This document shows positions 8,970 through 16,818 of a stretch of 64,000 nt of DNA, in pieces. The position numbers and the translations under genes are program-made. Source of the stretch: Methylovorus sp035565335 (GTDB lineage Bacteria > Pseudomonadota > Gammaproteobacteria > Burkholderiales > Methylophilaceae); NCBI GenBank assembly GCA_035565335.1, contig DATMSO010000072.1, positions 1 to 64,000 on the forward strand, read 5' to 3'. How positions within the stretch are numbered: the first letter of the stretch is position 1; each line of letters begins with the position of its first letter. The notes under the pieces were generated by a model that ran no database searches, was not told where the DNA came from, and worked only from the letters and a program-made list of their open reading frames with translations.

Positions 8970-9670
8970 GCCGGTTTCTGGCAAGCGTTAGTGATCTGCA
9001 AGAGGCGCAACTGGTATTGCCTTATGCCGATATTCTTGACCTGAAGAATCCCGCGCAAGGTGCCCTGGGCGCATTGGTTCTGGAGGTGATGGAAGCGATT
9101 GTGCGATATGTGGATGGCCGCAAACCCATCAGCGCCACCATCGGCGATCTGCCGATGGAACCAAAAACAGTCCTTGCTGCCATACAGGCGGTTGCCGCTA
9201 CCGGCGTCGATATAGTCAAGGTGGGCATGTTTCCAGGCGAGCAGCTGGCGTGCATCGATGCGGTCAAATCGATTACCGCATCTGGCACAAAAGTGGTGGC
9301 GGTGCTGTTTGCCGATAGTCCGCAGGCTGCATTGCCACTTAGCGTGTTTCGCGAAGCAGGGTTTTACGGTGTGATGCTGGATACCGCTGTCAAGGATGGT
9401 TCCAGTCTGCTGGATCATCAGGACCTGCCGGCATTGCAAGCCTTTGTTGAGGAGGCCGCTGAGCTCCGTTTGGTCAGTGGTCTGGCTGGCGCATTACGAC
9501 TGCCGCATGTGGAAAAACTGTGTGGTTTGCAAGCGGACTACCTTGGTTTCAGAAGTGCGCTTTGTCATCTCAGCAATCGCACGGCGACGATATCCGAAAG
9601 CCAGGTAAGCACGGTCCAACAATTGTTGTTTAAATGCAACATCGCCTTGAAAGGCGCGCTGGCTATATAG
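8966..9670 (+). CDS. mfnB: (5-formylfuran-3-yl)methyl phosphate synthase (MfnB-like)
   Basis: 234-residue TIM-barrel protein of the DUF556/MfnB family. Archaeal MfnB condenses two glyceraldehyde-3-phosphate molecules to make the furan precursor of methanofuran. The two lysines known to matter in the Methanocaldococcus enzyme (27 and 85) fall at the same numbers here, in DLKNP and IVKVG. ATGA overlap with the DUF447 gene shows coupling. In methylotrophs methanofuran (or an analogue) serves the formyltransferase/hydrolase complex, so this gene supplies the second C1 cofactor of the H4MPT pathway. Confidence 0.85.
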   Translation: MSRFLASVSDLQEAQLVLPYADILDLKNPAQGALGALVLEVMEAIVRYVDGRKPISATIGDLPMEPKTVLAAIQAVAATGVDIVKVGMFPGEQLACIDAVKSITASGTKVVAVLFADSPQAALPLSVFREAGFYGVMLDTAVKDGSSLLDHQDLPALQAFVEEAAELRLVSGLAGALRLPHVEKLCGLQADYLGFRSALCHLSNRTATISESQVSTVQQLLFKCNIALKGALAI

Positions 9671-9687
9671 TTTATAGCTTTGAGCAT

Positions 9688-9717
9688 TTGCAAGCGTTGT
9701 TGGCTTTAAAGTATAGT
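9688..9717 (+). promoter_or_regulatory. Putative sigma-70 promoter of the OmpA-family gene
   Basis: TTGCAA at 9688-9693 and TATAGT at 9712-9717, 18 bases apart, in an AT-rich 83-base gap. The start codon at 9754 is preceded by a CGGGAG ribosome site. A strong promoter fits an abundant outer-membrane protein. Confidence 0.5.
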
Positions 9718-9753
9718 AACCCTTAAATCTACAGTCACCGGGAGTAATACCAT

Positions 9754-10824
9754 ATGAAGAAAAATCTGATCAGCATCGCAGTTGCTGGCGTTTTGGGTCT
9801 TGCTGCATTGCACGCAAGCGCAGAAGAAGCTTATCAAGGTTCTTGGTACGCTCTGCCAGGTATCAATGTCATGAACGCTGACAACGACCTGAAAGCTGAA
9901 AATACCAGCGTGGGTGGTTTCCTGAAATTCGGTAAAGAGCTGAGCGAGCACTGGGATGTGCAAGTTGGCCTGAGCCACAACCGTGCTGATGAAGATTCCA
10001 GCCAGTTCTCGGGCGGCAAATACAAGCAAACTCTGCTGGGCGTAGATGCTCTCTACCTGTTCAGCCGCGAAAAATTCCGTCCATTCCTGCTGGCAGGTCT
10101 GGGCGCTGCACGTAACAACGTTGATTACAAGCCAGGTTCCGCTGGTTACAACGACAGCAACACTTCCTGGATGGCCAATGCCGGTCTGGGTTTCCAATAC
10201 CTGTTCACAGAGCGTCTGGGTTTCCAGGCTGACCTGCGTCACGTATGGAGCCGCGCCGAGATTCAAGGCGACAAAGAAACCATTGGCAACAACTACCTGA
10301 ACCTGGGTCTGATCTGGAAATTCGGCGCTCCTGAAAAGGTTGCTGCTGTTGAGCCAACTCCAGTGGCAGCTCCAGAGCCAGCACCTGCTCCAGCCCCTGT
10401 AGTGGCTGAGCCAGAGCCAGTCGGTCCAGCACCAGCTGCTTTCGACAAGGTAACCCTGCAATCTGAAGTGCTGTTCGGCTTCGACAAGGACAACCTGAAA
10501 GAAGAAGGCAAGAAGGTTCTGAACGCTGACGTGGTTGAGAAAATGAAGGCTCATCCTGAAGTTGAGCTGGTCCTGATCACTGGTCACACTGACCGTATCG
10601 GCGACGAAGCTTACAACCAGAAGCTGTCTGAGCGTCGTGCAAACGCCGTTAAGAAGTACCTGGTAAGCCAAGGTATCGAAGCTAACCGTCTGCACGCTGT
10701 AGGCAAGGGCGAAGCTGAGCCAGTTGTTGATTGCCAGGGTGTACGTGGCAAGAAGGCAATTGCTTGCTTGCAACCTAACCGCCGTGTAGTCGTAGAAATC
10801 GAAGTACAACGCGCAGGTAACTAA
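9754..10824 (+). CDS. OmpA-family outer-membrane protein
   Basis: 356 residues: Sec signal peptide cleaved after Ala-Ser-Ala at 23, an eight-strand porin-like barrel (about 24-195), a Pro/Ala-rich linker (about 200-230), and an OmpA-C peptidoglycan-binding domain (about 235-350) with the typical GHTDRIG and SERRANAVKKYL motifs and a disulfide pair in VDCQG…IACLQPNRRV. It anchors the outer membrane to peptidoglycan. Codon choice is strongly restricted (Lys AAG/AAA, Ala GCT, Pro CCA, Leu CTG), unlike neighbours, which suggests high expression. Monocistronic, with its own promoter and a strong terminator. Confidence 0.93.
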   Translation: MKKNLISIAVAGVLGLAALHASAEEAYQGSWYALPGINVMNADNDLKAENTSVGGFLKFGKELSEHWDVQVGLSHNRADEDSSQFSGGKYKQTLLGVDALYLFSREKFRPFLLAGLGAARNNVDYKPGSAGYNDSNTSWMANAGLGFQYLFTERLGFQADLRHVWSRAEIQGDKETIGNNYLNLGLIWKFGAPEKVAAVEPTPVAAPEPAPAPAPVVAEPEPVGPAPAAFDKVTLQSEVLFGFDKDNLKEEGKKVLNADVVEKMKAHPEVELVLITGHTDRIGDEAYNQKLSERRANAVKKYLVSQGIEANRLHAVGKGEAEPVVDCQGVRGKKAIACLQPNRRVVVEIEVQRAGN

Positions 10825-10841
10825 GCTTACCTCTGTCGTGA

Positions 10842-10867
10842 AAAGCCCCGCTTTGCGGGGCTTTTTT
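10842..10867 (+). terminator. Rho-independent terminator after the OmpA-family gene
   Basis: AAAGCCCCG / CGGGGCTTT stem with a 5-base CTTTG loop, followed by a run of T. It lies 18 bases after the stop codon. Confidence 0.9.
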
Positions 10868-10879
10868 ATGGGCTGAACA

Positions 10880-12211
10880 ATGAACACTACTGAAGTCGCG
10901 CTAGCGATAGAAGCTCGCTGGGTTATACCTGTCATTCCACAGGGGCTGGTGCTGGAGAACAGCACGGTCCTCATCAATGTCGACGGTACCATTCTCAGCA
11001 TCATGCCTACTGTTGAAGCCCGGGCGGCGTTTCAGCCTGCGCGCGTGATCCGGCTGGAGCATCATGCGCTGATGCCAGGCCTGATCAACCTGCATACCCA
11101 TGCGGCCATGACACTGATGCGCGGCATCGCCGATGATTTGCCGCTGATGGATTGGTTGCAGCATCACATCTGGCCCGCGGAGCGTGCGGTTGTCAGTCCC
11201 CGTTTTGTCAGGGATGGTACCTTGCTGGCGAGTGCCGAAATGCTGGCAGGCGGCGTGACCTGTTTCAATGACATGTATTTTTATCCTGATGCCGCGGCAG
11301 AAGCCGTGGTGCAGACTGGCATACGTGCGCATCTTGGTCTGGTGGTGATGGATTTCCCCTCCGCTTATGCGACGGATGCGGATGATTATCTGCTGAAGGG
11401 GCTGGAAGCACGCGATGGCTGGCGTGGAAACCCGTTGATCAGCAGCAGTCTGGCGCCGCATGCTCCTTACACCATGAGCGACCGCAGCTTTGAGCAGGTG
11501 ATGACCTATGCGGAGCAATTGGGCCTGGGCATTCATACCCATCTGCATGAAACACGGTCTGAGCTTGAGCAGAGTATCGCGCAGTATGGCGTACGACCGA
11601 TCCGCCGTATAGCCGATCTGGGGATATTAGGCCCCGGCCTTGTGGCGGCGCATGCCGTGCATCTCGATGAAGCCGAGCGTGCCATGTTGCAAGCATTCGG
11701 TTGCCATATTGCGCATTGCCCGACCTCCAATCTCAAGCTGGGCAGTGGCATCGCCAATCTTCCTGCCATGCTTGAACAAGGGATTAACGTGGGTCTGGGC
11801 ACGGATGGCTCTGCCAGCAATAACCGTCTGGACATGTTTGCCGAAATACGCATGGCGGCCTTGCTGGCCAAAGGCGCGGGCGAGAATGCGGCTGTTGTCC
11901 CGGCCGTGGCCGCGCTGGAGATGGCAACGATTAATGGCGCGCGTGCATTGGGGCTCGAAGATAAAATTGGTAGTATCGAGTCGGGTAAACTGGCAGACCT
12001 GGTAGCAGTGGATATGGATAGCGCCATTTGCAGTCCCTGTTTCGACCCCATTTCGCATCTTGTTTACGTGGCCGGGCGCGAGCATGTCACGCATACCTGG
12101 GTGGCTGGCGAACTCTGCTATCAAGAGGGCATCTATGCCCATATTGAACCTGCCGAATTAAAGGAAATTACGACACAATGGTATCCCAAACTCAGTCCAT
12201 TCCGAGTGTGA
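10880..12211 (+). CDS. TRZ/ATZ-family amidohydrolase (MTA/SAH deaminase-like)
   Basis: 443-residue metal-dependent hydrolase of the cytosine-deaminase/ATZ-TRZ group. It has the HTHAAM metal site after strand 1 (NLHTHA, near 73-78), a third His in HTHLHETRSE, a fourth His in VAAHAVHL, and the Asp in GLGTDGSASNN. Close relatives deaminate 5'-methylthioadenosine and S-adenosylhomocysteine, so it probably clears the SAH made by methyltransferases. The downstream ubiG start lies 34 bases inside it, which supports a link with SAM-dependent methylation. Substrate is inferred from family and neighbour. Confidence 0.85.
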   Translation: MNTTEVALAIEARWVIPVIPQGLVLENSTVLINVDGTILSIMPTVEARAAFQPARVIRLEHHALMPGLINLHTHAAMTLMRGIADDLPLMDWLQHHIWPAERAVVSPRFVRDGTLLASAEMLAGGVTCFNDMYFYPDAAAEAVVQTGIRAHLGLVVMDFPSAYATDADDYLLKGLEARDGWRGNPLISSSLAPHAPYTMSDRSFEQVMTYAEQLGLGIHTHLHETRSELEQSIAQYGVRPIRRIADLGILGPGLVAAHAVHLDEAERAMLQAFGCHIAHCPTSNLKLGSGIANLPAMLEQGINVGLGTDGSASNNRLDMFAEIRMAALLAKGAGENAAVVPAVAALEMATINGARALGLEDKIGSIESGKLADLVAVDMDSAICSPCFDPISHLVYVAGREHVTHTWVAGELCYQEGIYAHIEPAELKEITTQWYPKLSPFRV

Positions 12212-12897
12212 ATGTCGACCCTGCAGAATTGCAGAAATTTGCTACGCTTGCTCACCGCTGGTGGGACCCCAATAGCGAATTCAAGCCCTTGCACGACATT
12301 AACCCATTGCGCTTGCAGCTAATAGACGAGCTCGCCGGCTTGCAAGGAAAGCGCGTGCTGGATGTCGGCTGTGGAGGCGGTATTCTTTCCGAATCCATGA
12401 GCGCCCGCGGTGCAGATGTCACGGGCATCGACCTGGGTGAAAAAGCCCTGAAAGTGGCGGAGTTGCACCGTCTCGAAAGTGGGGCAAACGTCCATTATCG
12501 CCTGATCGAAGTTGAGGCTCTTGCCCATGAGCAGCCCGCGTCATTCGACGTTGTGACCTGCATGGAAATGCTGGAGCATGTCCCAGACCCAGCCGCCGTG
12601 GTGCGTGCCTGCGCAACGCTGGTAAAGCCCGGTGGCCATGTCTTTTTCTCGACCTTGAACCGCAATCCCAAATCCTATCTGTTCGCGGTCATTGGCGCGG
12701 AATACGTGCTGAATATGCTACCCAAGGGCACGCATGAGTACGCCAAATTTATCAAGCCATCCGAACTGGCTGAATGGGCGCGCGAGTCGGATTTGACGGT
12801 GAATGGCATGCGCGGCATGAGCTACAACCCACTGCGCAAGCACTATTCATTAGGGGCAGATGTCTCGGTCAATTACATCATGCACACGGTGAAGTAA
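12178..12897 (+). CDS. ubiG: Ubiquinone biosynthesis O-methyltransferase UbiG
   Basis: SAM-dependent O-methyltransferase acting twice in ubiquinone synthesis. 239 residues; opens with the UbiG signature ELQKFATLAHRWWDPNSEFKPLH and has SAM motif I VLDVGCGGGILSE (about 58-70), then CMEMLEHVPDP, and the C-terminal HYSLGADVSVNYI. The start overlaps the upstream hydrolase by 34 bases, and gph begins 3 bases after its stop, a common betaproteobacterial pair. Confidence 0.95.
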   Translation: MVSQTQSIPSVNVDPAELQKFATLAHRWWDPNSEFKPLHDINPLRLQLIDELAGLQGKRVLDVGCGGGILSESMSARGADVTGIDLGEKALKVAELHRLESGANVHYRLIEVEALAHEQPASFDVVTCMEMLEHVPDPAAVVRACATLVKPGGHVFFSTLNRNPKSYLFAVIGAEYVLNMLPKGTHEYAKFIKPSELAEWARESDLTVNGMRGMSYNPLRKHYSLGADVSVNYIMHTVK

Positions 12898-12899
12898 GC

Positions 12900-13550
12900 G
12901 TGGCTGACGTCGTTCTGTTTGATCTCGACGGTACCTTGGTCGATACCGCGCCTGACCTTGCCTACGCGCTTAATCTGCAACGCGAGCGCCATGGTCTGTC
13001 AGCGCTTCCGCTGGAAGATATTCGTCCATTCGCGTCGCATGGCAGTCGTGGTCTTTTGCATAAGGGATTCGGCATCACCATGGAGCACCCTGATTTCGCC
13101 GCCATGCGTGTTGAATATCTGGCGCTTTATGATGAGGTGTTTGCCCGCTCTCCCGTCCTCTTTAACGGCATGGCCGAGGTTCTGGCGCATATCGAAAACC
13201 AGGGCCTGCCATGGGGCGTGGTGACGAACAAGCCCAGACGTTTTACCGAGCCGATGATGAAAGTCATGGGCTTGGACAGCCGTGCTGCCTGCGTCGTGAG
13301 CGGGGACGATGCCCCGCGTGCAAAGCCCTATCCGGATACTCTTTTGCTCGCGTGCGAACAAATCGGGGTGAATCCACGGCAGTGTATTTATATTGGCGAT
13401 GCTGAGCGGGATATTGAAGCCGGGCGCGTCGCCGGCATGAAAACCGTGCTGGCGATGTATGGCTATCTGGATGCGCAGGATCAACCCGAGCAATGGGGGG
13501 CGGATGCCACTATTGCGCAAGCGCTGGATTTGATCGCGTTACTGGATTGA
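12900..13550 (+). CDS. gph: Phosphoglycolate phosphatase (HAD family)
   Basis: HAD-superfamily phosphatase that removes 2-phosphoglycolate. 216 residues from GTG 12900; motif I LFDLDGTLVDTAPDL at the N-terminus, motif II VVTNKP near 105, motif III Lys in ARAKPYP near 140 and motif IV YIGDAERD near 165. A longer reading from upstream would run through ubiG, so GTG 12900, 3 bases after the ubiG stop, was chosen. Pyrophosphatase or MupP-type activity cannot be excluded by sequence alone. Confidence 0.88.
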   Translation: MADVVLFDLDGTLVDTAPDLAYALNLQRERHGLSALPLEDIRPFASHGSRGLLHKGFGITMEHPDFAAMRVEYLALYDEVFARSPVLFNGMAEVLAHIENQGLPWGVVTNKPRRFTEPMMKVMGLDSRAACVVSGDDAPRAKPYPDTLLLACEQIGVNPRQCIYIGDAERDIEAGRVAGMKTVLAMYGYLDAQDQPEQWGADATIAQALDLIALLD

Positions 13551-13636
13551 ATCTGAGGCTGCGCCTGAAAAGCGGGCGGTGTTGCTGCTGAAGGGGGTTG
13601 TGCCAGCGGCGAAGGCAGGCGCGCTTAATCGAATTG

Positions 13637-14236
13637 CTAGCGAACGCTGCGTCGTTCCATCAAGGCTTGCGCCAGCGTGCCACTGTCCACATGTTCAATT
13701 TCCCCGCCCATGGGCAAACCGCGCGCGATGCGGCTCACCTTGAGACCGCGCGAGCGCAGCAGCTCACTGATGTAATGCGCGGTCGCTTCACCTTCCACCG
13801 TGTAATTGGTCGCCAGTACCACTTCTTCCACAACGCCGTCTTGCGCGCGTTTCAGCAGTTTTTCGAGGTGGATTTCTTTTGGGCCAATGCCGTCCAGTGG
13901 GGATAGCTTGCCCATCAACACAAAGTAGCGCCCCTGAAACACACGCGTCTGCTCCAGCATCATGAGGTCCGTCGGCATTTCAACCACGCAGAGCAGGGTA
14001 GGGTCACGGCTATCGGCCGCACACAAAGGGCAGACGATATCTTCACTGAAGGTGTTGCATAAGCTGCAGTGCGTCACGACCTGCAATGCATTATGCAGTG
14101 CCTGCGCGAGTCCGTTGGCGCCGCTGCGGTCGCGCTGCAGAAGGTGATACGCCATGCGTAAAGCAGACTTGGGCCCCACGCCGGGAAGGCAGCGCAGGGA
14201 TTCGACAAGCTGCTCCAGGGCAGGTGGATTACGCAT
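13637..14236 (-). CDS. recR: Recombination protein RecR
   Basis: RecFOR pathway protein that helps load RecA at gaps. 199 residues: helix-hairpin-helix near the N-terminus (LPGVGPKSALRMA), a Cys4 zinc finger (CSLCNTF…CPLC, about 57-72), and a Toprim domain with VVEMPTDLMMLE and a Walker-B-like end. Last gene of the ffs-dnaX-ybaB-recR unit, 23 bases after ybaB. Confidence 0.96.
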   Translation of the reverse strand: MRNPPALEQLVESLRCLPGVGPKSALRMAYHLLQRDRSGANGLAQALHNALQVVTHCSLCNTFSEDIVCPLCAADSRDPTLLCVVEMPTDLMMLEQTRVFQGRYFVLMGKLSPLDGIGPKEIHLEKLLKRAQDGVVEEVVLATNYTVEGEATAHYISELLRSRGLKVSRIARGLPMGGEIEHVDSGTLAQALMERRSVR

Positions 14237-14259
14237 GGCTTAAGATGAGTTTCGGGAGG

Positions 14260-14571
14260 TTAAAATGGCAGCTTCATGCCAGCAGGCATCAGGCCGCTCA
14301 TGCGTTGCTGCGATGTGGCCTCTGCCTTGCGTACCGCATCATTGAGCGCGGTGACGATCAGGTCTTCGAGCATTTCCTTGTCATCGCTCATCAGGCTAGG
14401 GTCAATGTGCAGTCTTTTGACTTCATTGCGACAGGTGATAGTGACCTTGACCATGCCGGAACCCGCCTGGCCTTCGACTTCGACCTGCGCCAGTTCTTCC
14501 TGCGCACGTTTCATGTTTTCCTGCATTTGCTGGGCCTGTTTCATCAGGTTGCCCAAGCCGCCTTTCATCAT
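14260..14571 (-). CDS. Nucleoid-associated protein YbaB/EbfC
   Basis: 103-residue YbaB/EbfC-family DNA-binding protein. It opens MMKGGLGNLMKQAQQMQENMKRAQEEL, a helix that dimerises, followed by the beta core with SGMVKVTITCRNEVKRL. Its fixed place between dnaX and recR is conserved across bacteria. Confidence 0.95.
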   Translation of the reverse strand: MMKGGLGNLMKQAQQMQENMKRAQEELAQVEVEGQAGSGMVKVTITCRNEVKRLHIDPSLMSDDKEMLEDLIVTALNDAVRKAEATSQQRMSGLMPAGMKLPF

Positions 14572-14592
14572 GGGATGCTCCTTGGTTTGCGG

Positions 14593-16461
14593 TTATTGTA
14601 AGGGTTTGATACTGGATGGAATGATCTGTGCGCCAAAGTCACGCATCAACGCCTGCACAAAACCATCCTGTTTGATGGAAGATTCTGCCTGCGATTGCAA
14701 CTCGGCTTTTTCCTGGCTGATCTGGTGTGCTGGGGTGTTATTGCCGCCGCCTATGCTGAATTGCAGGTGCATTTTGCGACCGAAGTGCGTCTCAATGGCC
14801 GCTTTCAGTTTTTCCTGATAGTTAGGGTCGAGCAGGTGTTTATGGGCTTCGGGTACTTGCAGCTCCAGTCGGTCTGCCGTATGGGCTGTGAGCTCGCAAT
14901 GCTGCGCAAGCGCTCTCGCCAGGCCCAGTTTCAGCTTGTCCACTAAGAGCCGCCAGTTGCCATCGAATTCCTCTTGCATGCTTTGTTCTGCGGGCGGGGC
15001 TGAGATGGCGGCAGCATCACCGGCATCAGGAGCGTAAGTGGAAGCTGGTGATGCTACGTGCAGGGCTTGTTCATGTGCAGCCTGGATCGGCAGTTCTGAT
15101 TCGGAAGCTAATGGCGCCGCAGCAGGGGTCATCGGCTTTGGGGTGAAACCGGCGGCAGTACTGGCTACGGGCGCGATGCTTTCCGGTATTGGGCGTGCGG
15201 TAGTTTGAGCGGGCGCAGCTTCAATCGGCTGCGATGCCGGTACTGATTTTGCGATGTTGGCTGCTGCCAGAGCGCTGGCGGCACTGCCTGCAGCCTGACC
15301 AAGAAGACGTTCGCTGCCCGAGACAGTATTAGTATTGCCGGAAGAGGCAGGCGAGGCCGCAGTGGGTTTGCTGGTGCTTTCATTGGTAAACGCCAGCATG
15401 CGCAGCAGGCACATGGTGAAACCTGCAAATTCGTCCGGTGCCAGGCCAAGATCACGGCGACCTAGCAGGGCAATCTGATAATAAAGCTGCACTTTGTCGG
15501 CCGGGAGTTTGCCCGCCAGATCCAACAGGGCTGTGCGCTCCGGCAGGTCCATCGGGATGCTTTCCGGTACGGTCTGCGCCACGGCCAGCTGGTGAAGCAA
15601 CTGGGCCAGATCGGCCAGCGCGGTATCAAAAGAAAGACTGCGTTCTTCCATGCTTCTGGCTTGGGCCATCAGGCTAGCCCCATCCTGGGCAATCAGGGCA
15701 TCAAGCAAGCTATAGAGGTAGCTCTGGTCGATGGCGCCCAGCATGGCACGCACTTCGCTTTCATTTACCCGGTTACCGCCGTAAGCAATGGCCTGGTCCA
15801 GCAGGGAGAGGGCATCGCGCATGCTGCCATTGGCAGCGCGGCTGATCAGTTGCAGCGCAATGCTGTCTGAAGGAATATTTTCCTTGGCTAGCACTTCCTG
15901 CAAATGGCTGGTAATCGCCGGCGTCGACATCTGGCGCAAATTGAATTGCAGGCAACGCGACAGAACGGTGACTGGCATCTTTTGCGGGTCCGTGGTCGCC
16001 AGAATGAATTTGACGTGCGCAGGCGGCTCTTCCAGCGTTTTCAGCATGGCATTGAAAGCCGAGCGCGACAGCATGTGCACTTCGTCGATGATATAGACTT
16101 TGAAGCGGCCCACCGTGGGCGCATATTGCGCGTTATCCAGCAGCTCGCGCATGCTATCTACCTGGGTATTGGAGGCTGCATCCACTTCCAGCATGTCGAC
16201 AAAGCGGCCGCGGTCGATGTCCACACAAGCCGAACAGACACCACACGGATGTGCCGTAATGCCGGTTTCACAATTCAGGGATTTAGCCAGGATACGGGCC
16301 AGTGTGGTTTTGCCTACGCCGCGCGTTCCGGTAAACAGATAGGCATGATGCAGACGTTGCTGCTCAAGCGCATTGGTCAGTGCGCGCACCACATGTTCCT
16401 GTCCGACCAGCGCTTCGAACAGCTTTGGGCGCCATTTCCGGGCAAGAACTTGATAACTCAT
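14593..16461 (-). CDS. dnaX: DNA polymerase III subunits gamma/tau
   Basis: Clamp-loader ATPase. 622 residues: P-loop GTRGVGKTT (about 45-53), a Cys zinc site (C…CGVCSAC, about 64-79), Walker B IIDEVHML, and the SRC arginine-finger motif in VLSRCLQFNLRQ. After domain III (to about 360) comes a long Ala/Pro/Ser-rich linker (about 365-500), then the tau domain V (about 505-622) that contacts polymerase alpha. I did not find a clear slippery site for gamma production, so whether a short form exists is open. Confidence 0.95.
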   Translation of the reverse strand: MSYQVLARKWRPKLFEALVGQEHVVRALTNALEQQRLHHAYLFTGTRGVGKTTLARILAKSLNCETGITAHPCGVCSACVDIDRGRFVDMLEVDAASNTQVDSMRELLDNAQYAPTVGRFKVYIIDEVHMLSRSAFNAMLKTLEEPPAHVKFILATTDPQKMPVTVLSRCLQFNLRQMSTPAITSHLQEVLAKENIPSDSIALQLISRAANGSMRDALSLLDQAIAYGGNRVNESEVRAMLGAIDQSYLYSLLDALIAQDGASLMAQARSMEERSLSFDTALADLAQLLHQLAVAQTVPESIPMDLPERTALLDLAGKLPADKVQLYYQIALLGRRDLGLAPDEFAGFTMCLLRMLAFTNESTSKPTAASPASSGNTNTVSGSERLLGQAAGSAASALAAANIAKSVPASQPIEAAPAQTTARPIPESIAPVASTAAGFTPKPMTPAAAPLASESELPIQAAHEQALHVASPASTYAPDAGDAAAISAPPAEQSMQEEFDGNWRLLVDKLKLGLARALAQHCELTAHTADRLELQVPEAHKHLLDPNYQEKLKAAIETHFGRKMHLQFSIGGGNNTPAHQISQEKAELQSQAESSIKQDGFVQALMRDFGAQIIPSSIKPLQ

Positions 16462-16581
16462 AAGGCAGGCGTTTACTTAGATTAGCGACACTACAACTTT
16501 AGTCCAAAAAGCGCATTCGCGTAAGAGCGGAGATTCGATCATGCGCATGTGGCATTCATGATCCAACCCTGGGAAATCGGT

Positions 16582-16676
16582 GGCGAGCCCAGCCCCCGGC
16601 ACTTGCTTCAATAACTGTGGCTGCTTCCTTCCGGACCTGACCAGGTTCGCTACTTTGCAATGCGGGGAGGCCCGCC
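16582..16676 (-). ncRNA. ffs: 4.5S signal recognition particle RNA
   Basis: On the minus strand the segment contains the universal SRP RNA core GGTCAGGTCCGGAAGGAAG-CAGCC, i.e. the GGAA tetraloop stem and symmetric/asymmetric loops bound by Ffh. The ends GGCGGGCC and GGGCTCGCC pair to close the long hairpin. About 95 nt, the usual small bacterial form. It precedes dnaX, a frequent location. End points are set from the pairing and could be off by a few bases. Confidence 0.93.
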
Positions 16677-16745
16677 GGAAATAATTCTAGCGCAAAACGC
16701 CTGGATTCCCTAATCCAAATACATGCATGCGGGGAGGCCCGCCGG
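16660..16745. repeat. 19-base direct repeat: 5' end of the 4.5S RNA gene duplicated upstream
   Basis: The 19 bases at 16660-16678 (ATGCGGGGAGGCCCGCCGG), which cover the 5' end of the SRP RNA gene, occur again exactly at 16727-16745, 67 bases away and upstream of ffs on the minus strand. The second copy lacks the rest of the RNA gene. Confidence 0.85.
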
Positions 16746-16818
16746 CTGGATAATGCCTAATCCATGCGCTATAGTGCAGACATAAATCAATGAAATAAAT
16801 AATAAACTCAAGGGTTAA

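Noticed and set aside
9706..11004. 432-codon minus reading through the OmpA gene and terminator
   Set aside because: It crosses the terminator and promoter of the OmpA-family gene, and its product is rich in Val/Gln/Trp, typical of an antisense artefact of a codon-biased gene.
16727..16745. A second SRP RNA gene
   Set aside because: Only the first 19 bases of the RNA are repeated; the conserved GGAA/Ffh-binding core is missing.
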